Positions 54,064-63,841 of a DNA stretch of 64,000 bases are shown piece by piece (positions within the stretch are counted from its first letter, which is position 1; the number at the start of each line of letters is the position of its first letter). Below the pieces are notes generated by a model. The model did no database searches, was not told the DNA's origin, and saw only the letters and a program-made list of their open reading frames with translations. Position numbers and translations under genes: made by a program. This DNA comes from an uncultured Saprospiraceae bacterium (GTDB lineage: Bacteria > Bacteroidota > Bacteroidia > Chitinophagales > Saprospiraceae): contig CALGAW010000023.1 of assembly GCA_937959115.1 (NCBI GenBank), positions 39,836 through 103,835 of the forward strand, read 5' to 3'.

Positions 54064-57000
54064 CTATGGCAATTGGCCAATAAGATTTCGGTTGTTCCAA
54101 ACCTTGCTTCGATCAAGGGCATTGCAAATGCCATCTAAATTGCTATCCGTTGGTCGATAGCCATTGTTGTTCCTGTCATTCCATGTTTGACTTCGGTCTG
54201 AAGCAGAAATCGTTTGATTCGAATCTGTGTCTCCTGTCCATAGTAATTGGATGTTGCCATATGTCTTGACTGGCCGAGTGCCAAATAAGGGCACCGAGGT
54301 CATATCTACCTTAGGAGTCGTGCGGCTCACAGCAATCGGCTGCTGCGTCATCGCACCTAAATGATTCCGATGTATGATAGCGACATGATATGATCCCGGA
54401 CTAATGGAGGTTAACTCTAAATCAGAAACACCATCCATTCCCACCACATCTCCATCTCGCTGCAGCAATGCCGCTTTTCTTGCTACAACAGTGCTAGGCG
54501 AACCAGCAGCACGCAGTTCCACCAATACCCAGTCAGTAATCGCATCATTACCAGAAATAGCAAACACACCATTGGCAACAGATTCGCCACCAGTATAATT
54601 CCAAGGCGCTCCGCCATACGGATGCGTAGTTGGTAAGTAATTACTAACCCTCAACTGATCACTCATCGTGGCAGCTACTTGGTCATAAGGACCTTCCAAT
54701 AATGCTTTCATCGGCAAGGCAACTGCCTCTGGAGCTAAAAAAGTAACTGCTGCACACATAATGTCATTTCTGACTTGAGTAGCAGTGATCGTCTCTAGCG
54801 GAAACCCAAAATTGACGACACCAAAATCATTGCCTTTGTAGGCAACTGCAGCGCCATCTCCTGTACCACCTGAGTAATTCATTATAACCGCAGAACCGCC
54901 AGAAGCTCCCAATCTATCGGGATAGTCTGTATCGTAATAGCCTTCCGTATTGTCATCAAATTTGCCCGATATTCCATCAAAAATACCATTGGCTACCCCA
55001 GCAAAATTATAGGTATTACCATCATCTCCTGCATAAGTGGCCTTGAGATAGTTATTGTAAAAAGGAAGATCTGCATTTGGAGAACCAGCTCGACCGATTT
55101 CCCAACCGATTTCAGCACCAGAAACAATTAAATTGCCCCCACCATTGAGGTAAGCGATGACAGACTGTTTTTCAACAGCATCAAAGGTATTTTCAAACGT
55201 TGATTCTTCTCCAAGATACCAGTTGACTCCAGTATAATCACCTAGGACTGCGTCCCCTTGGATGACGGCTTCATTACTGGCTCCATCAAAGCTAACACCA
55301 CAGTATTCAAGTGATTTCGCGTGTTCGACCATGTAGTCATAGCTATTCATCTTTTCTAGAAACAATCGACGAAGATTGACAAGCTGAGTGCTTGAAGTAA
55401 TTCGTAAGGCAGAAGATCGGTCTAGTCGGTCATATCCATCTACAATAAGATAATCGATTGCAGAAACGCCTGCAGAGGGCGTCCTTGCTGCTACCGTTGC
55501 AGATTGAAAGGATTCTCCACCAGGATTGGTAGCTGCAACTCTAAAGTAGTACGTTTTGTCGGCCAATAGTCCAGGAACTACATGAGAATTACCAGTAACA
55601 GCAATACCGTCGGCAAATGCTTTGCCATGTGTACCAATGTACAGCTTGTAGCCTGTTGCGGGGTCTCCTAACACGCCATTGCCGTTGTTGGCGGGTGGAG
55701 TATTCCAAGACACTGTAATCTCTCCGTTACCGGTGTTTTTAGCAAAAACATGTGTAGGAGGTTCTGGGACCATTGTAATTGGTGAATTATCTCTATCATT
55801 GAAAAACTTAACGATTCCTTTATAAACGCCCCTTGCCATGATGTTTCTAAACTCTGGCGTGGTATATTGTTGGGCATCTGTTGCATTGTCATGAAAAACA
55901 GTTTCAAGTAAAAGACCTGGCATTGTGCTTAATTCTCTTATTTCACCAAAGTTTGCGAAAGCGACGCCTCGATCATTCCAACTAGGATCCCATCCATTCC
56001 TGATTCCATTAATTAATTCATTATGCACAAAGGATTGTAAATCGTAGCTATTAGGAGTTGGAGCAGTGCTATGAGCAAATGTTAATGTACCACGTGCTGT
56101 GCTATTTGCAGCATTACTGTGCCAAGAGATATAACAACTGTTTGCTTTTTCCTGCGCAGTCCCTTTCGCAAGTTCATATTCTGAATAAAAAGGACGCATG
56201 GTCACATCTCCTCTGCAAGTCGGATAATTTTGATATTGTGCATACTGACGTGCTGATTCTTCAAAACGAAGCTTATTACTCTGTCCTATGGATGGCGTTC
56301 CACAATCGGGAATTGCTCTTGCTGCGCCTGAGCCAGCAGTATTCACTCCGCCTCCAAAGCGCATGGCATCAGCAATAACAACCTGTTGAGCTGTTGGATC
56401 CGAAGTTTGATTAAGCATTGTCACACTTCCTCCTGTACCGGCATCGAAGTAAAAACGGCCTAGGTATACCCAAGTAAGACCATGTACTTCTTGGTTGATG
56501 CTGACATTGCTGGTTCCTCCTGCATGTGTTACTTGAAACTGGCAATCAACGATTCTATTGGCTCCACTTCGGTATTGAGTGGATATCCAGTACCAGCCTG
56601 ACTCTGGGATGTTTGGCGTCCAAGTAGCTGTGGCGGTGGTTGCATTAGGGTCTGCCCAAGTGTATCTGTAGCCATTTGCACCGTTGGGCCTTCCTGTTGC
56701 TGGCGAGTATCCTGTGCTTGTGGTCGTAAACCAAGTACCTGTTTCACTGTATCCTGATTCAGAGTTGTCGACAATCACTTCATTTGGGTTATTGTCACGT
56801 TCACGGACCATCCATACGTTGGCGCCAGCGTTGTACAAGTATTGCAAGAGGTAATAGTTGACGGTTTCGATGCTTGCGAAGTCCTCTACCATGTCATTGG
56901 TGTTTCCACGTTGTGTAGAGTAGGTGCCAAGCGAAGAGAAGTAAAGCCATCCGTGTCCTGGACTAATCCATACTGTTTTACCAGACAAGGAGCCAGTTGG

Positions 57001-57513
57001 TTGAACTTGGGATGTGTTGGGGTTTTTCAATTGTTTTTCAAAGTCAATTTGATCAGAAAGACGAATGGGAAGTCCTGGATCGGTATTTTTATCAGGTGCT
57101 GGGTAAGTCCTAGGCGGTTCATTCGAAAACGTAGAGTATTCAACATATTCCCCTGCTTTGTTTTTGACAAGTATCTGCCAAGCATTTAGGTTATACTCAG
57201 GAGGGGTAAGGTTATAAAGACCGAGACCAATTTCTTCGAACAAATGATCGTCATACTCTGAGATTAGGTGTTGATGCACATTGAGGTAGTAGGAAATTCC
57301 TGTTTTCTCAATCTTGACTTTATGGAGTTCGATTTCCTTCCAAAAGTCATGACAGTGTTCCTTTTTCTTGCCTTTATTGGCGTTGATTAACTGATTAATC
57401 TCATTACTGATGGCTGTCTCTTTATCGGAGTTGGAGATGTACGTTTGTTGTCCTGAAAAGATGAGTAGACAACAGACTAGGGCAAGTGTTAGATAAATAA
57501 ATGACTTGTGCAT
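54064..57513 (-). CDS. Secreted N-acetylmuramoyl-L-alanine amidase-like multidomain protein
   Basis: A 1149-residue exported protein. After the signal (about 1-21) and an N-terminal domain, residues about 175-600 carry an amidase_3-type catalytic domain: SGKTVWISPGHGW (His187), MVRERDN, SCYISWHSNAAN and MPGLLLETVFHDN. Inside it (about residues 250-380) is a golvesin/Xly-like beta domain (GWYWISTQYRSGAN). An FN3 domain follows (NGEITVSWNTPP) near 615-700, then a ThuA/flavodoxin-like part (IDYLIVDGYDRLDRS), and the C-terminal 215-residue module shared with the GH10 xylanase, ending in dockerin-like loops (DTDSNQTISASDRS, DSNLDGICNALDRS). Zn-dependent cell-wall hydrolysis is inferred. Confidence 0.85.
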   Translation of the reverse strand: MHKSFIYLTLALVCCLLIFSGQQTYISNSDKETAISNEINQLINANKGKKKEHCHDFWKEIELHKVKIEKTGISYYLNVHQHLISEYDDHLFEEIGLGLYNLTPPEYNLNAWQILVKNKAGEYVEYSTFSNEPPRTYPAPDKNTDPGLPIRLSDQIDFEKQLKNPNTSQVQPTGSLSGKTVWISPGHGWLYFSSLGTYSTQRGNTNDMVEDFASIETVNYYLLQYLYNAGANVWMVRERDNNPNEVIVDNSESGYSETGTWFTTTSTGYSPATGRPNGANGYRYTWADPNATTATATWTPNIPESGWYWISTQYRSGANRIVDCQFQVTHAGGTSNVSINQEVHGLTWVYLGRFYFDAGTGGSVTMLNQTSDPTAQQVVIADAMRFGGGVNTAGSGAARAIPDCGTPSIGQSNKLRFEESARQYAQYQNYPTCRGDVTMRPFYSEYELAKGTAQEKANSCYISWHSNAANSTARGTLTFAHSTAPTPNSYDLQSFVHNELINGIRNGWDPSWNDRGVAFANFGEIRELSTMPGLLLETVFHDNATDAQQYTTPEFRNIMARGVYKGIVKFFNDRDNSPITMVPEPPTHVFAKNTGNGEITVSWNTPPANNGNGVLGDPATGYKLYIGTHGKAFADGIAVTGNSHVVPGLLADKTYYFRVAATNPGGESFQSATVAARTPSAGVSAIDYLIVDGYDRLDRSSALRITSSTQLVNLRRLFLEKMNSYDYMVEHAKSLEYCGVSFDGASNEAVIQGDAVLGDYTGVNWYLGEESTFENTFDAVEKQSVIAYLNGGGNLIVSGAEIGWEIGRAGSPNADLPFYNNYLKATYAGDDGNTYNFAGVANGIFDGISGKFDDNTEGYYDTDYPDRLGASGGSAVIMNYSGGTGDGAAVAYKGNDFGVVNFGFPLETITATQVRNDIMCAAVTFLAPEAVALPMKALLEGPYDQVAATMSDQLRVSNYLPTTHPYGGAPWNYTGGESVANGVFAISGNDAITDWVLVELRAAGSPSTVVARKAALLQRDGDVVGMDGVSDLELTSISPGSYHVAIIHRNHLGAMTQQPIAVSRTTPKVDMTSVPLFGTRPVKTYGNIQLLWTGDTDSNQTISASDRSQTWNDRNNNGYRPTDSNLDGICNALDRSKVWNNRNLIGQLP

Positions 57514-57719
57514 GGTAGTTAGTTTGTTTCCAATAAATTTAATAAGTCGAATCCTTCAGAACAATAAATCTTATATGTAAATAATTGGATTACTTTTGAT
57601 GCAATAGTATTACATACAAGCGAAGGACCTCGCTACAATGTTTATGGACGACTATGTATAAAGATAACAAAAAGGACGAGCCTAGCAAACCCAAAATTCT
57701 AAGTTTTACGCATAAAAAA

Positions 57720-57751
57720 ACACCCTTTTACATTCGTGTGTAAAAGGGTGT
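57720..57751 (-). terminator. Intrinsic terminator of queA
   Basis: A perfect 13-bp stem: ACACCCTTTTACA (57720-57732) and TGTAAAAGGGTGT (57739-57751) with a 6-nt loop. On the minus strand it is followed by TTTTTTTATG. It starts 30 nt after the queA stop. Confidence 0.88.
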
Positions 57752-57780
57752 ATTGTATAATTTAAACGTAATTTGTCTAC

Positions 57781-58845
57781 TTAGATGATCAACATCGCAT
57801 CTCCGTAGCTATAAAACTTGTACTTATGTTTAATCGCTTCATCATAAGCCTTCATGATCAGATCATAGCCTCCAAATGCACAAATCATAATCAGAAGACT
57901 AGATTTTGGCAAGTGGAAGTTCGTTATCATTGAATTGGCAATTCTGAATTCATGTGGAGGATAGATGAACATATTGGTCCATCCTTCTGCTTCTTTCAAC
58001 ATTTCTGTTGCAGACACAGCCGTTTCGATAGAGCGCATGGAGGTAGTACCTACAGCACACACTTTTCGATTTTTCTTTTTGGCTCTATTTACAATTTCAA
58101 TGGCCTCTTTGTTTACTTTAAAGTATTCAGCATCCATTTTATGTTTTGAAAGGTCTTCTACCTCAATATTTCGGAATGTTCCTAAACCAACATGTAGGGT
58201 CACTTTTGCAAAGTCAATACCTTTCAGCTCAAACCGCTTTAAAAGCTCGTGGCTAAAGTGTAAACCGGCGGTTGGTGCAGCCACAGCTCCTTTCTCAGAT
58301 GCGAAAACCGTCTGATAACGCTCTTTATCAATCTTAACGGCTTCTCTATTGAAGTATTTTGGAAGTGGTGTATTTCCTAGGCTATCGAGTATCTCAGTAA
58401 ATCGTTCTTCCTCACCATCGAATAGGAAACGAATGGTACGTCCACGAGAAGTCGTATTATCAACTACCTCGGCGATTAGTACATCATTATCCTCTTCATC
58501 ACTAAAATAAAGTTTATTCCCAACTCTAATTTTTCTAGCAGGATCTACTAATACATCCCATAGCTTCATTTCAGGGTTGAGTTCTCTAAGAAGAAAGACT
58601 TCAATCTTGGCGCCTGTTTTCTCTTTTCTTCCAAACAATCTTGCTGGGAATACCTTGGTATTATTAAGAATTAGAACATCTTCGTTATCAAAATAATCAA
58701 GTACATCTTTAAAAACCTTATGCTCAATTTTACCTGTTTCCCTGTGGATCACCATCAGTTTTGACTCATCTCTAACATCAGATGGGTATTGTGGTATTAA
58801 TTCCTCTGGTAATTCAAAATTGAAATGCGAAAGCTTCATCCTCAT
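57781..58845 (-). CDS. queA: tRNA S-adenosylmethionine ribosyltransferase-isomerase
   Basis: A 354-residue cytoplasmic enzyme that transfers ribose from S-adenosylmethionine to preQ1 in tRNA, giving epoxyqueuosine. Family motifs: [91 protein letters not shown] and [18 protein letters not shown]. Length is typical. The annotated ATG at 58845 could be replaced by MKLSH at 58839. It has its own terminator (57720-57751) and an upstream TAnnTTTG box (58871-58878). Confidence 0.95.
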   Translation of the reverse strand: MRMKLSHFNFELPEELIPQYPSDVRDESKLMVIHRETGKIEHKVFKDVLDYFDNEDVLILNNTKVFPARLFGRKEKTGAKIEVFLLRELNPEMKLWDVLVDPARKIRVGNKLYFSDEEDNDVLIAEVVDNTTSRGRTIRFLFDGEEERFTEILDSLGNTPLPKYFNREAVKIDKERYQTVFASEKGAVAAPTAGLHFSHELLKRFELKGIDFAKVTLHVGLGTFRNIEVEDLSKHKMDAEYFKVNKEAIEIVNRAKKKNRKVCAVGTTSMRSIETAVSATEMLKEAEGWTNMFIYPPHEFRIANSMITNFHLPKSSLLIMICAFGGYDLIMKAYDEAIKHKYKFYSYGDAMLII

Positions 58846-59207
58846 AATCCTGTAATCTTTAATTTGGCTGCAAAAATAGTAATTTATAGATAGAAATACT
58901 TGGTTAATCTCTTTTAATTATTCAATAGATTACAATATTGTAATCCACTGTAACTTATAAGCACCTATTAGCAAATCTATTACTGAACTTACAAAACTTA
59001 TTTCAAGCAATTAACTAGCTGAAAATCAATTCACTAGAATCAGCTTGCAAAGATAACTAACTTTATTCCTAAATCAAAATTGATTTGAAAACAAGATTCC
59101 TGCTTACTGATTTGCCTAATTCGGAATGAATTTATATCTTGGAACGCGAAAACTATTTTAGTTTAGAAAGTTTTCTGCCGTATTATTTAAGCATAACCTA
59201 ATTAAAA
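58846..59207. other. Intergenic region, 362 bp
   Basis: No gene seen. It holds the queA promoter box (58871-58878) and an A/T-rich leader to the divergent acyl-CoA dehydrogenase gene. Confidence 0.5.
58871..58878 (-). promoter_or_regulatory. Promoter -7 box of queA
   Basis: The minus-strand sequence TATTTTTG matches TAnnTTTG, 25 nt upstream of the annotated ATG. Confidence 0.45.
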
Positions 59208-61004
59208 ATGGAAAATACAGAAGTAAAGCAGATCATGCTAAAAGGTGGTGAATTCTTGATTAAAGAAACTGTACCAAGCAGCGTCTTCATTCCTGAAGAG
59301 TACTCAGAAGAACAGCTAATGGTAGCGGATGCCGCAAAAGAATTTGTAGAACAACAAGTCCTCCCAAATCTAGATAAACTAGAGCAGCATGATATCGAAC
59401 TCAGCAAAAAGCTGCTAGAAATGTCAGGTGAGTATGGACTGTTAGGAACAGCCATTCCTGAAGAATATGGTGGTACTGGGCAAGATTTCATCACAAACTC
59501 TCTGCTTACTGAAGTAAATGCTAGTGCTTACTCCTTCGCGCTTACAATGGGAGCACATACAGGCATCGGCACACTTCCAATTCTTTATTTCGGTAACGAA
59601 GAACAACGAAGCAAATACCTACCTAAGCTTGCAACAGGTGAACTAAAAGCCGCTTACTGCCTCACCGAACCAGATTCTGGATCTGATGCCCTTGCTGCTA
59701 AAACAAAAGCTGTACTATCTGATGATGGTAAACACTACATTCTCAATGGCCAAAAAATGTGGATCACCAATGGTGGTTTAGCGGATATCTTCGTCGTTTT
59801 TGCAAAAATCAATGGAACTGACTTCACTGGCTTTATTGTAGAATATGGCGACGAAGGATTTACAAGAGGAAAAGAAGAGCCAAAACTTGGAATTAAAGGC
59901 TCCTCTACTTGTCAAATATTCTTTGAGAATGTAAAAGTACCTGTAGAAAATGTGCTCGGAGAAATTGGAAAAGGACACCGAATTGCTTTCAATATCTTAA
60001 ATATCGGTCGAATCAAACTCGCTGCTGGCGTAATCGGTGCTTCGAAGATGGCGACTTCAGCGTCCATCCAGTACGCTAACGAACGTAAACAGTTTAAACG
60101 AACAATTGGCTCATTTGGAGCAATCAAACATAAATTGGCAGAACAAGCCATAAGAACATATGCCGTAGAAGCAGCGACTTACCGCACCTGTGGAAACATC
60201 CAGCATGAAGAAGAACGCCTACTCGGAGAAAGTAAGTCCTATGGACAGTCATTGCTAGGCGCTGCCGAGGAATTCGCAATAGAATGTGCACTACTTAAAG
60301 TAGCTGGCTCTGAGGTCTTAGATTTTGCAGTAGATGAAGCGGTACAAATACATGGTGGAATCGGTTACTCAGAAGAAGGACCAGTTGCAAGAGCTTACAG
60401 AGACTCAAGAATTAACAGAATATTCGAAGGAACCAATGAAATCAACAGAATGCTTGCAGTAGACATGTTGCTCAAACGTACCTTGAAAGGAAAGATTGAT
60501 TTAATCAACGCTGCTCAAGCTGTTCAAAAAGAACTCATGACTCCACCAAGCTTTGGCAACGGGTCTAATGGCGAATTGTTTGCTGAAGAGGCAAAAGCGG
60601 TTAAAAACATGAAGAAAGCGACGCTATTGGTTGCAGGCGCTACTACCCAAAAGTTGATGGCAGAACTGCAAGAAGAGCAAGAAATCCTTATGTACATTTC
60701 AGATATGATGGGAGACGCTTTAATTGCAGAATCAGTCTTACTAAGAACAAGAAAGCTAGTAGAAATGAAAGGGGAAGCTGCTTGTTCAGCTCAACTAGAC
60801 ATGATGCGCGTTTACCTTAGTGATGCCATGGAACGCTTAGGCTTAAATGGTAGAAAAGCCTTGAAAGCATGGGCAGAAAATGACGAATTACGCATGTTGC
60901 TCCTAGGTTTAAAGCGTTTTACCAAGTTTGAAGGAATAAACACAAAGAACGCAAGAAGAAGAATTGCAGATGTCATGCTAGAAGCCAATGAATACTGCTT
61001 CTAA
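59208..61004 (+). CDS. Acyl-CoA dehydrogenase (long C-terminal form)
   Basis: A 598-residue FAD enzyme of fatty-acid or amino-acid catabolism that oxidises acyl-CoA to enoyl-CoA. Signs: AAYCLTEPDSGSDALAAKTK, KMWITNGGLADIFVVFAK, LGIKGSSTCQIFFENVKVP, QFKRTIGSFGAIKHKLAEQA and VQIHGGIGYSEEGPVARAYRDSRINRIFEGTNEI, with the catalytic Glu in FEGTNEI as in VLCAD-like enzymes. Residues after about 430 form the extra helical C-terminal domain common in very-long-chain-type proteins of this branch. It has a strong terminator (61024-61061). No other beta-oxidation gene is adjacent. Confidence 0.95.
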   Translation: MENTEVKQIMLKGGEFLIKETVPSSVFIPEEYSEEQLMVADAAKEFVEQQVLPNLDKLEQHDIELSKKLLEMSGEYGLLGTAIPEEYGGTGQDFITNSLLTEVNASAYSFALTMGAHTGIGTLPILYFGNEEQRSKYLPKLATGELKAAYCLTEPDSGSDALAAKTKAVLSDDGKHYILNGQKMWITNGGLADIFVVFAKINGTDFTGFIVEYGDEGFTRGKEEPKLGIKGSSTCQIFFENVKVPVENVLGEIGKGHRIAFNILNIGRIKLAAGVIGASKMATSASIQYANERKQFKRTIGSFGAIKHKLAEQAIRTYAVEAATYRTCGNIQHEEERLLGESKSYGQSLLGAAEEFAIECALLKVAGSEVLDFAVDEAVQIHGGIGYSEEGPVARAYRDSRINRIFEGTNEINRMLAVDMLLKRTLKGKIDLINAAQAVQKELMTPPSFGNGSNGELFAEEAKAVKNMKKATLLVAGATTQKLMAELQEEQEILMYISDMMGDALIAESVLLRTRKLVEMKGEAACSAQLDMMRVYLSDAMERLGLNGRKALKAWAENDELRMLLLGLKRFTKFEGINTKNARRRIADVMLEANEYCF

Positions 61005-61023
61005 AAGGGAAAAGAAAAATTGA

Positions 61024-61061
61024 AAAGAGCGTACATCTTGATTGAGTACGCTCTTTTTTTT
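61024..61061 (+). terminator. Intrinsic terminator of the acyl-CoA dehydrogenase gene
   Basis: AAAGAGCGTAC (61024-61034) pairs with GTACGCTCTTT (61046-61056) with an 11-nt loop, then a run of T. Confidence 0.88.
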
Positions 61062-61127
61062 ATCGATATTCCCTCTTAAAAATTCGTTATTCTCTTTCTA
61101 AACTTCCCTTTTCGAAAGTTGTTATTC

Positions 61128-61171
61128 GACATTCCCATTCTCCTCTTTTGACATTCCCATTCTCCTCTTTT
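61128..61171. repeat. 22-bp tandem duplication at the stop codon of the TPR-kinase gene
   Basis: GACATTCCCATTCTCCTCTTTT occurs twice in a row (61128-61149 and 61150-61171). The second copy runs into the TAA stop codon of the minus-strand gene (61170-61172). Confidence 0.7.
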
Positions 61172-63290
61172 ATAACTTAGGTTTGCCCACAGTGAATGAA
61201 ACACGCGTTCCAATACCAGATGCAGGAGTTTCCATCCAGATATCTTGTTTTCTGTTGTTGAGTACTTTTTTCGCCATGGTTAGCCCAATACCAGTTCCCT
61301 CATAGCTGTTTATGTTTTCGGTGCTTATTCTGGCGAACTGGTTAAACACAAGTTCTTGAAACTCTTTTTCAACACCAATGCCATTGTCTTCTACCGAGAT
61401 AACGTACTGCCCTTCTTTTTCTTCAGAGGAAACCACAATCTCAATTTTCTTTCCTGCATTGTGCTTAATGGAATTCATCAGAATAGACTCAAGTACAAGA
61501 ACCAGCTCATCAGGCTCTGCATTCACCTTTGGCAATTCTGATAGTACAAGTGTCACATTTGACTGTGTCTGTTGGTTGATACCAAGGTTTTCAATAACTT
61601 TTGCGATAATCGTCTCTAAGCTAATATTCGAGGTCGGATAGTTTACCTTATTCATAAGGCGGGTAAAGGTGTAGACATCTTTTAAAAAACTGTGAATTCT
61701 CTTAGAAGATCGATTCACGATTTCTAGAAACTCATCTTTGTTTTCTTTAGACTCATCATCAAGCGGTTTCATCAAAATTTCTGTAAAGCTAGCGATAAGC
61801 CTTACAGGGGCTTTAAGTTCTTGAATCGCATTATAGATAAACCATTTTAATTCAATGTTTTGTCCATGAAGCTGTTTTATCATTTTTTGGTTCACCACCG
61901 TATTATCTTCAAGCTTCGCTACTTTAGCTCTGTCATTGTTGGTTAACTTAAACTCTAGTAAAACATTGAATTTTTTTTGCATCTGAAAAGCCTCTTCAAA
62001 CCGATTTAACTGAGCATAACAGTTCGAAATTTCTTGATAAATCTCAATGAATTTTGATTGCAAATTTGACGATTCTGCCTTGCGGATACAATTGTCAAAA
62101 TGAGCAATTGCTGTTTCCGGATTTCTAGTTTTCAAAGAGATTTTTCCTAGATAAAAATGGGAATTGATGATCAAATGATGATCTTTTAGCAACACACCAA
62201 GGTCAAGCGCTTGTTTGAAAAATGAAATTGCTTTTCGATATTTTCTTAATTGAAAGTTGATTTTCCCCAATTTCTCAACCAAAACAGCAATCTCTTTCGT
62301 TTCACCCAACCCTTTAAAAACAACCAACGCTTCATTATAGTTTCGAATACAGGTGTCATAAATGTCCAATTCATAATACACATCCCCCAACTTTTTTAAC
62401 GCTGCGGCAATTCCTAAATTATTTGCATTTGATACATTATTATTTAACGCGTTATTTAAGAAATGAATAGATTGATCAAATTGCTTCAACTTCAAATAGA
62501 CATGCCCTAAATGTGTTGAGTTCTCTATAACTCCCAAAAGGTCATCATTTTCTTTGTTAATCGACAACGCTTCCAAAAAAACTGTTTCCGCTTCTTGGTA
62601 TTGCTCTGTCTGCAAATACATACAACCTAATTTATCAAGGATCAGCGCTTGTTTGTCCAATTCATTTTTTAGCTGTTTTTGCTGAGATAATGCCAACTTA
62701 AAATACCCTTTCGCATTCAAATGATTACCAATCTCCTTACTTAGTTCTCCTAAGATTAGAATCAACTCGAGCACAATTTCATCATTGTTTAATTCCTTGT
62801 ATAATTCAAGTCCTTTTTGATAATTACTAATCGCATTTTTTATTCGCCCCAGTTTCCAATTTGCTTTCCCAGCCTGCACGTAGCAATTCGAACTCGATAA
62901 GTTATCCTCTAATTCCAAACTTACAAGAAGAGCATTATTAAAATGGGTAAGTGCAGACTCATAGTCTTCCTTATCATTATAGAATGCTCCAAGGATCAGG
63001 TTGGATTTTATTATATGCTGTTTGGAGTTTACGACTTTTCCCATAATTAAAGCCTGAGAAGCATATTTTACAACCTCTTCTGGTGCTATAGTCAACAGCT
63101 TTTCACTCAATTTATTAAGGAGGATAAGACGCTCTCCTCTTTTATGTGTCTGGCCTAAAATCTCTTTTAAATTATTAACCTTTGTTAGTTCAGATTCTAA
63201 AATAGATGAAGATTGGTCAGTTTTCTGTCCATTTGTTGGTGCCTTAATCATAGAAGTGTCTAATTGCCTAATACCTTGTGACTCTTTCAT
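61170..63290 (-). CDS. TPR protein with histidine-kinase-like C-terminus (degenerate phospho-acceptor site)
   Basis: A 706-residue soluble protein. Residues about 60-440 contain roughly nine TPR repeats (ALTHFNNALLVSLELEDNLS, AISNYQKGLELYKEL, AISFFKQALDLGVLLKD). A coiled-coil segment near 445-480 leads to a HisKA-like dimerisation helix at about 483-505 (NAIQELKAPVRLIASFTEIL) and a HATPase domain at about 590-700 with N box ILMNSIKHN, G1 VEDNGIGVEKEF and GTGIGLTMAKKV. The expected phospho-acceptor His is Gln490 (codon CAA). No transmembrane segment is present. It could be a pseudokinase, a sensor scaffold or a kinase acting in trans; no response regulator gene is adjacent. Confidence 0.8.
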   Translation of the reverse strand: MKESQGIRQLDTSMIKAPTNGQKTDQSSSILESELTKVNNLKEILGQTHKRGERLILLNKLSEKLLTIAPEEVVKYASQALIMGKVVNSKQHIIKSNLILGAFYNDKEDYESALTHFNNALLVSLELEDNLSSSNCYVQAGKANWKLGRIKNAISNYQKGLELYKELNNDEIVLELILILGELSKEIGNHLNAKGYFKLALSQQKQLKNELDKQALILDKLGCMYLQTEQYQEAETVFLEALSINKENDDLLGVIENSTHLGHVYLKLKQFDQSIHFLNNALNNNVSNANNLGIAAALKKLGDVYYELDIYDTCIRNYNEALVVFKGLGETKEIAVLVEKLGKINFQLRKYRKAISFFKQALDLGVLLKDHHLIINSHFYLGKISLKTRNPETAIAHFDNCIRKAESSNLQSKFIEIYQEISNCYAQLNRFEEAFQMQKKFNVLLEFKLTNNDRAKVAKLEDNTVVNQKMIKQLHGQNIELKWFIYNAIQELKAPVRLIASFTEILMKPLDDESKENKDEFLEIVNRSSKRIHSFLKDVYTFTRLMNKVNYPTSNISLETIIAKVIENLGINQQTQSNVTLVLSELPKVNAEPDELVLVLESILMNSIKHNAGKKIEIVVSSEEKEGQYVISVEDNGIGVEKEFQELVFNQFARISTENINSYEGTGIGLTMAKKVLNNRKQDIWMETPASGIGTRVSFTVGKPKL

Positions 63291-63570
63291 GAAATTATCT
63301 TTTTTTTGATAGAACTCGTTTTTATATTATTTTTTACGAGATTTTAATCTTTTTGTTACATTTTAGACTAGATAATATTATGTGAAAGCCTTAATCCCGA
63401 CGTATTCTCAACATGTTTTAATACCTTTTATTAACACAGTGTTGAGAAAGAAAAGAGATGTCAACTACATAGTTAGTTACCAGCTATTTACAAGTAAGTT
63501 TCAATAGTAACGCGATGTGAGTAATTGGAACCCACAACTATTTTAGAGCTATTATCAATTAGGATTCTCT

Positions 63571-63600
63571 GGTTAAACCCTGATTATGTATTAGACTTTT
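63571..63600 (+). repeat. Dispersed short repeat, copy C
   Basis: GGTTAAACCCTGATTATGTATTAG and following bases; related to copies A, B, D and E. Confidence 0.5.
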
Positions 63601-63723
63601 AGCGAAAAGGCTAAGTGCTTTTTTATGAGTGGATACGCAGGATGTTGACAAGCAGTCGATGTGGATATCGTCGAGTATTTAAATTTGAGTAATTCACTCA
63701 TAACCAAACAATTAGTCTTTGCA

Positions 63724-63754
63724 GCAAATTTCTAATGCAGAATCAGGGTTAACC
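63724..63754 (-). repeat. Dispersed short repeat, copy D (inverted)
   Basis: On the minus strand this reads GGTTAACCCTGATTCTGCAT followed by TAGAAATTTGC; it faces copy C and copy E. Confidence 0.5.
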
Positions 63755-63841
63755 TACAAAACTTTTCTAGCCCGAGATAAACAATGAAAGAATCGTCGAT
63801 TTGCTATTTAAATTACGAAGACAAGTAAAGAGAAGCACACA

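Noticed and set aside
59198..59494. 98-codon minus-strand frame over the start of the acyl-CoA dehydrogenase gene
   Set aside because: Serine-rich antisense shadow of a well-supported gene.
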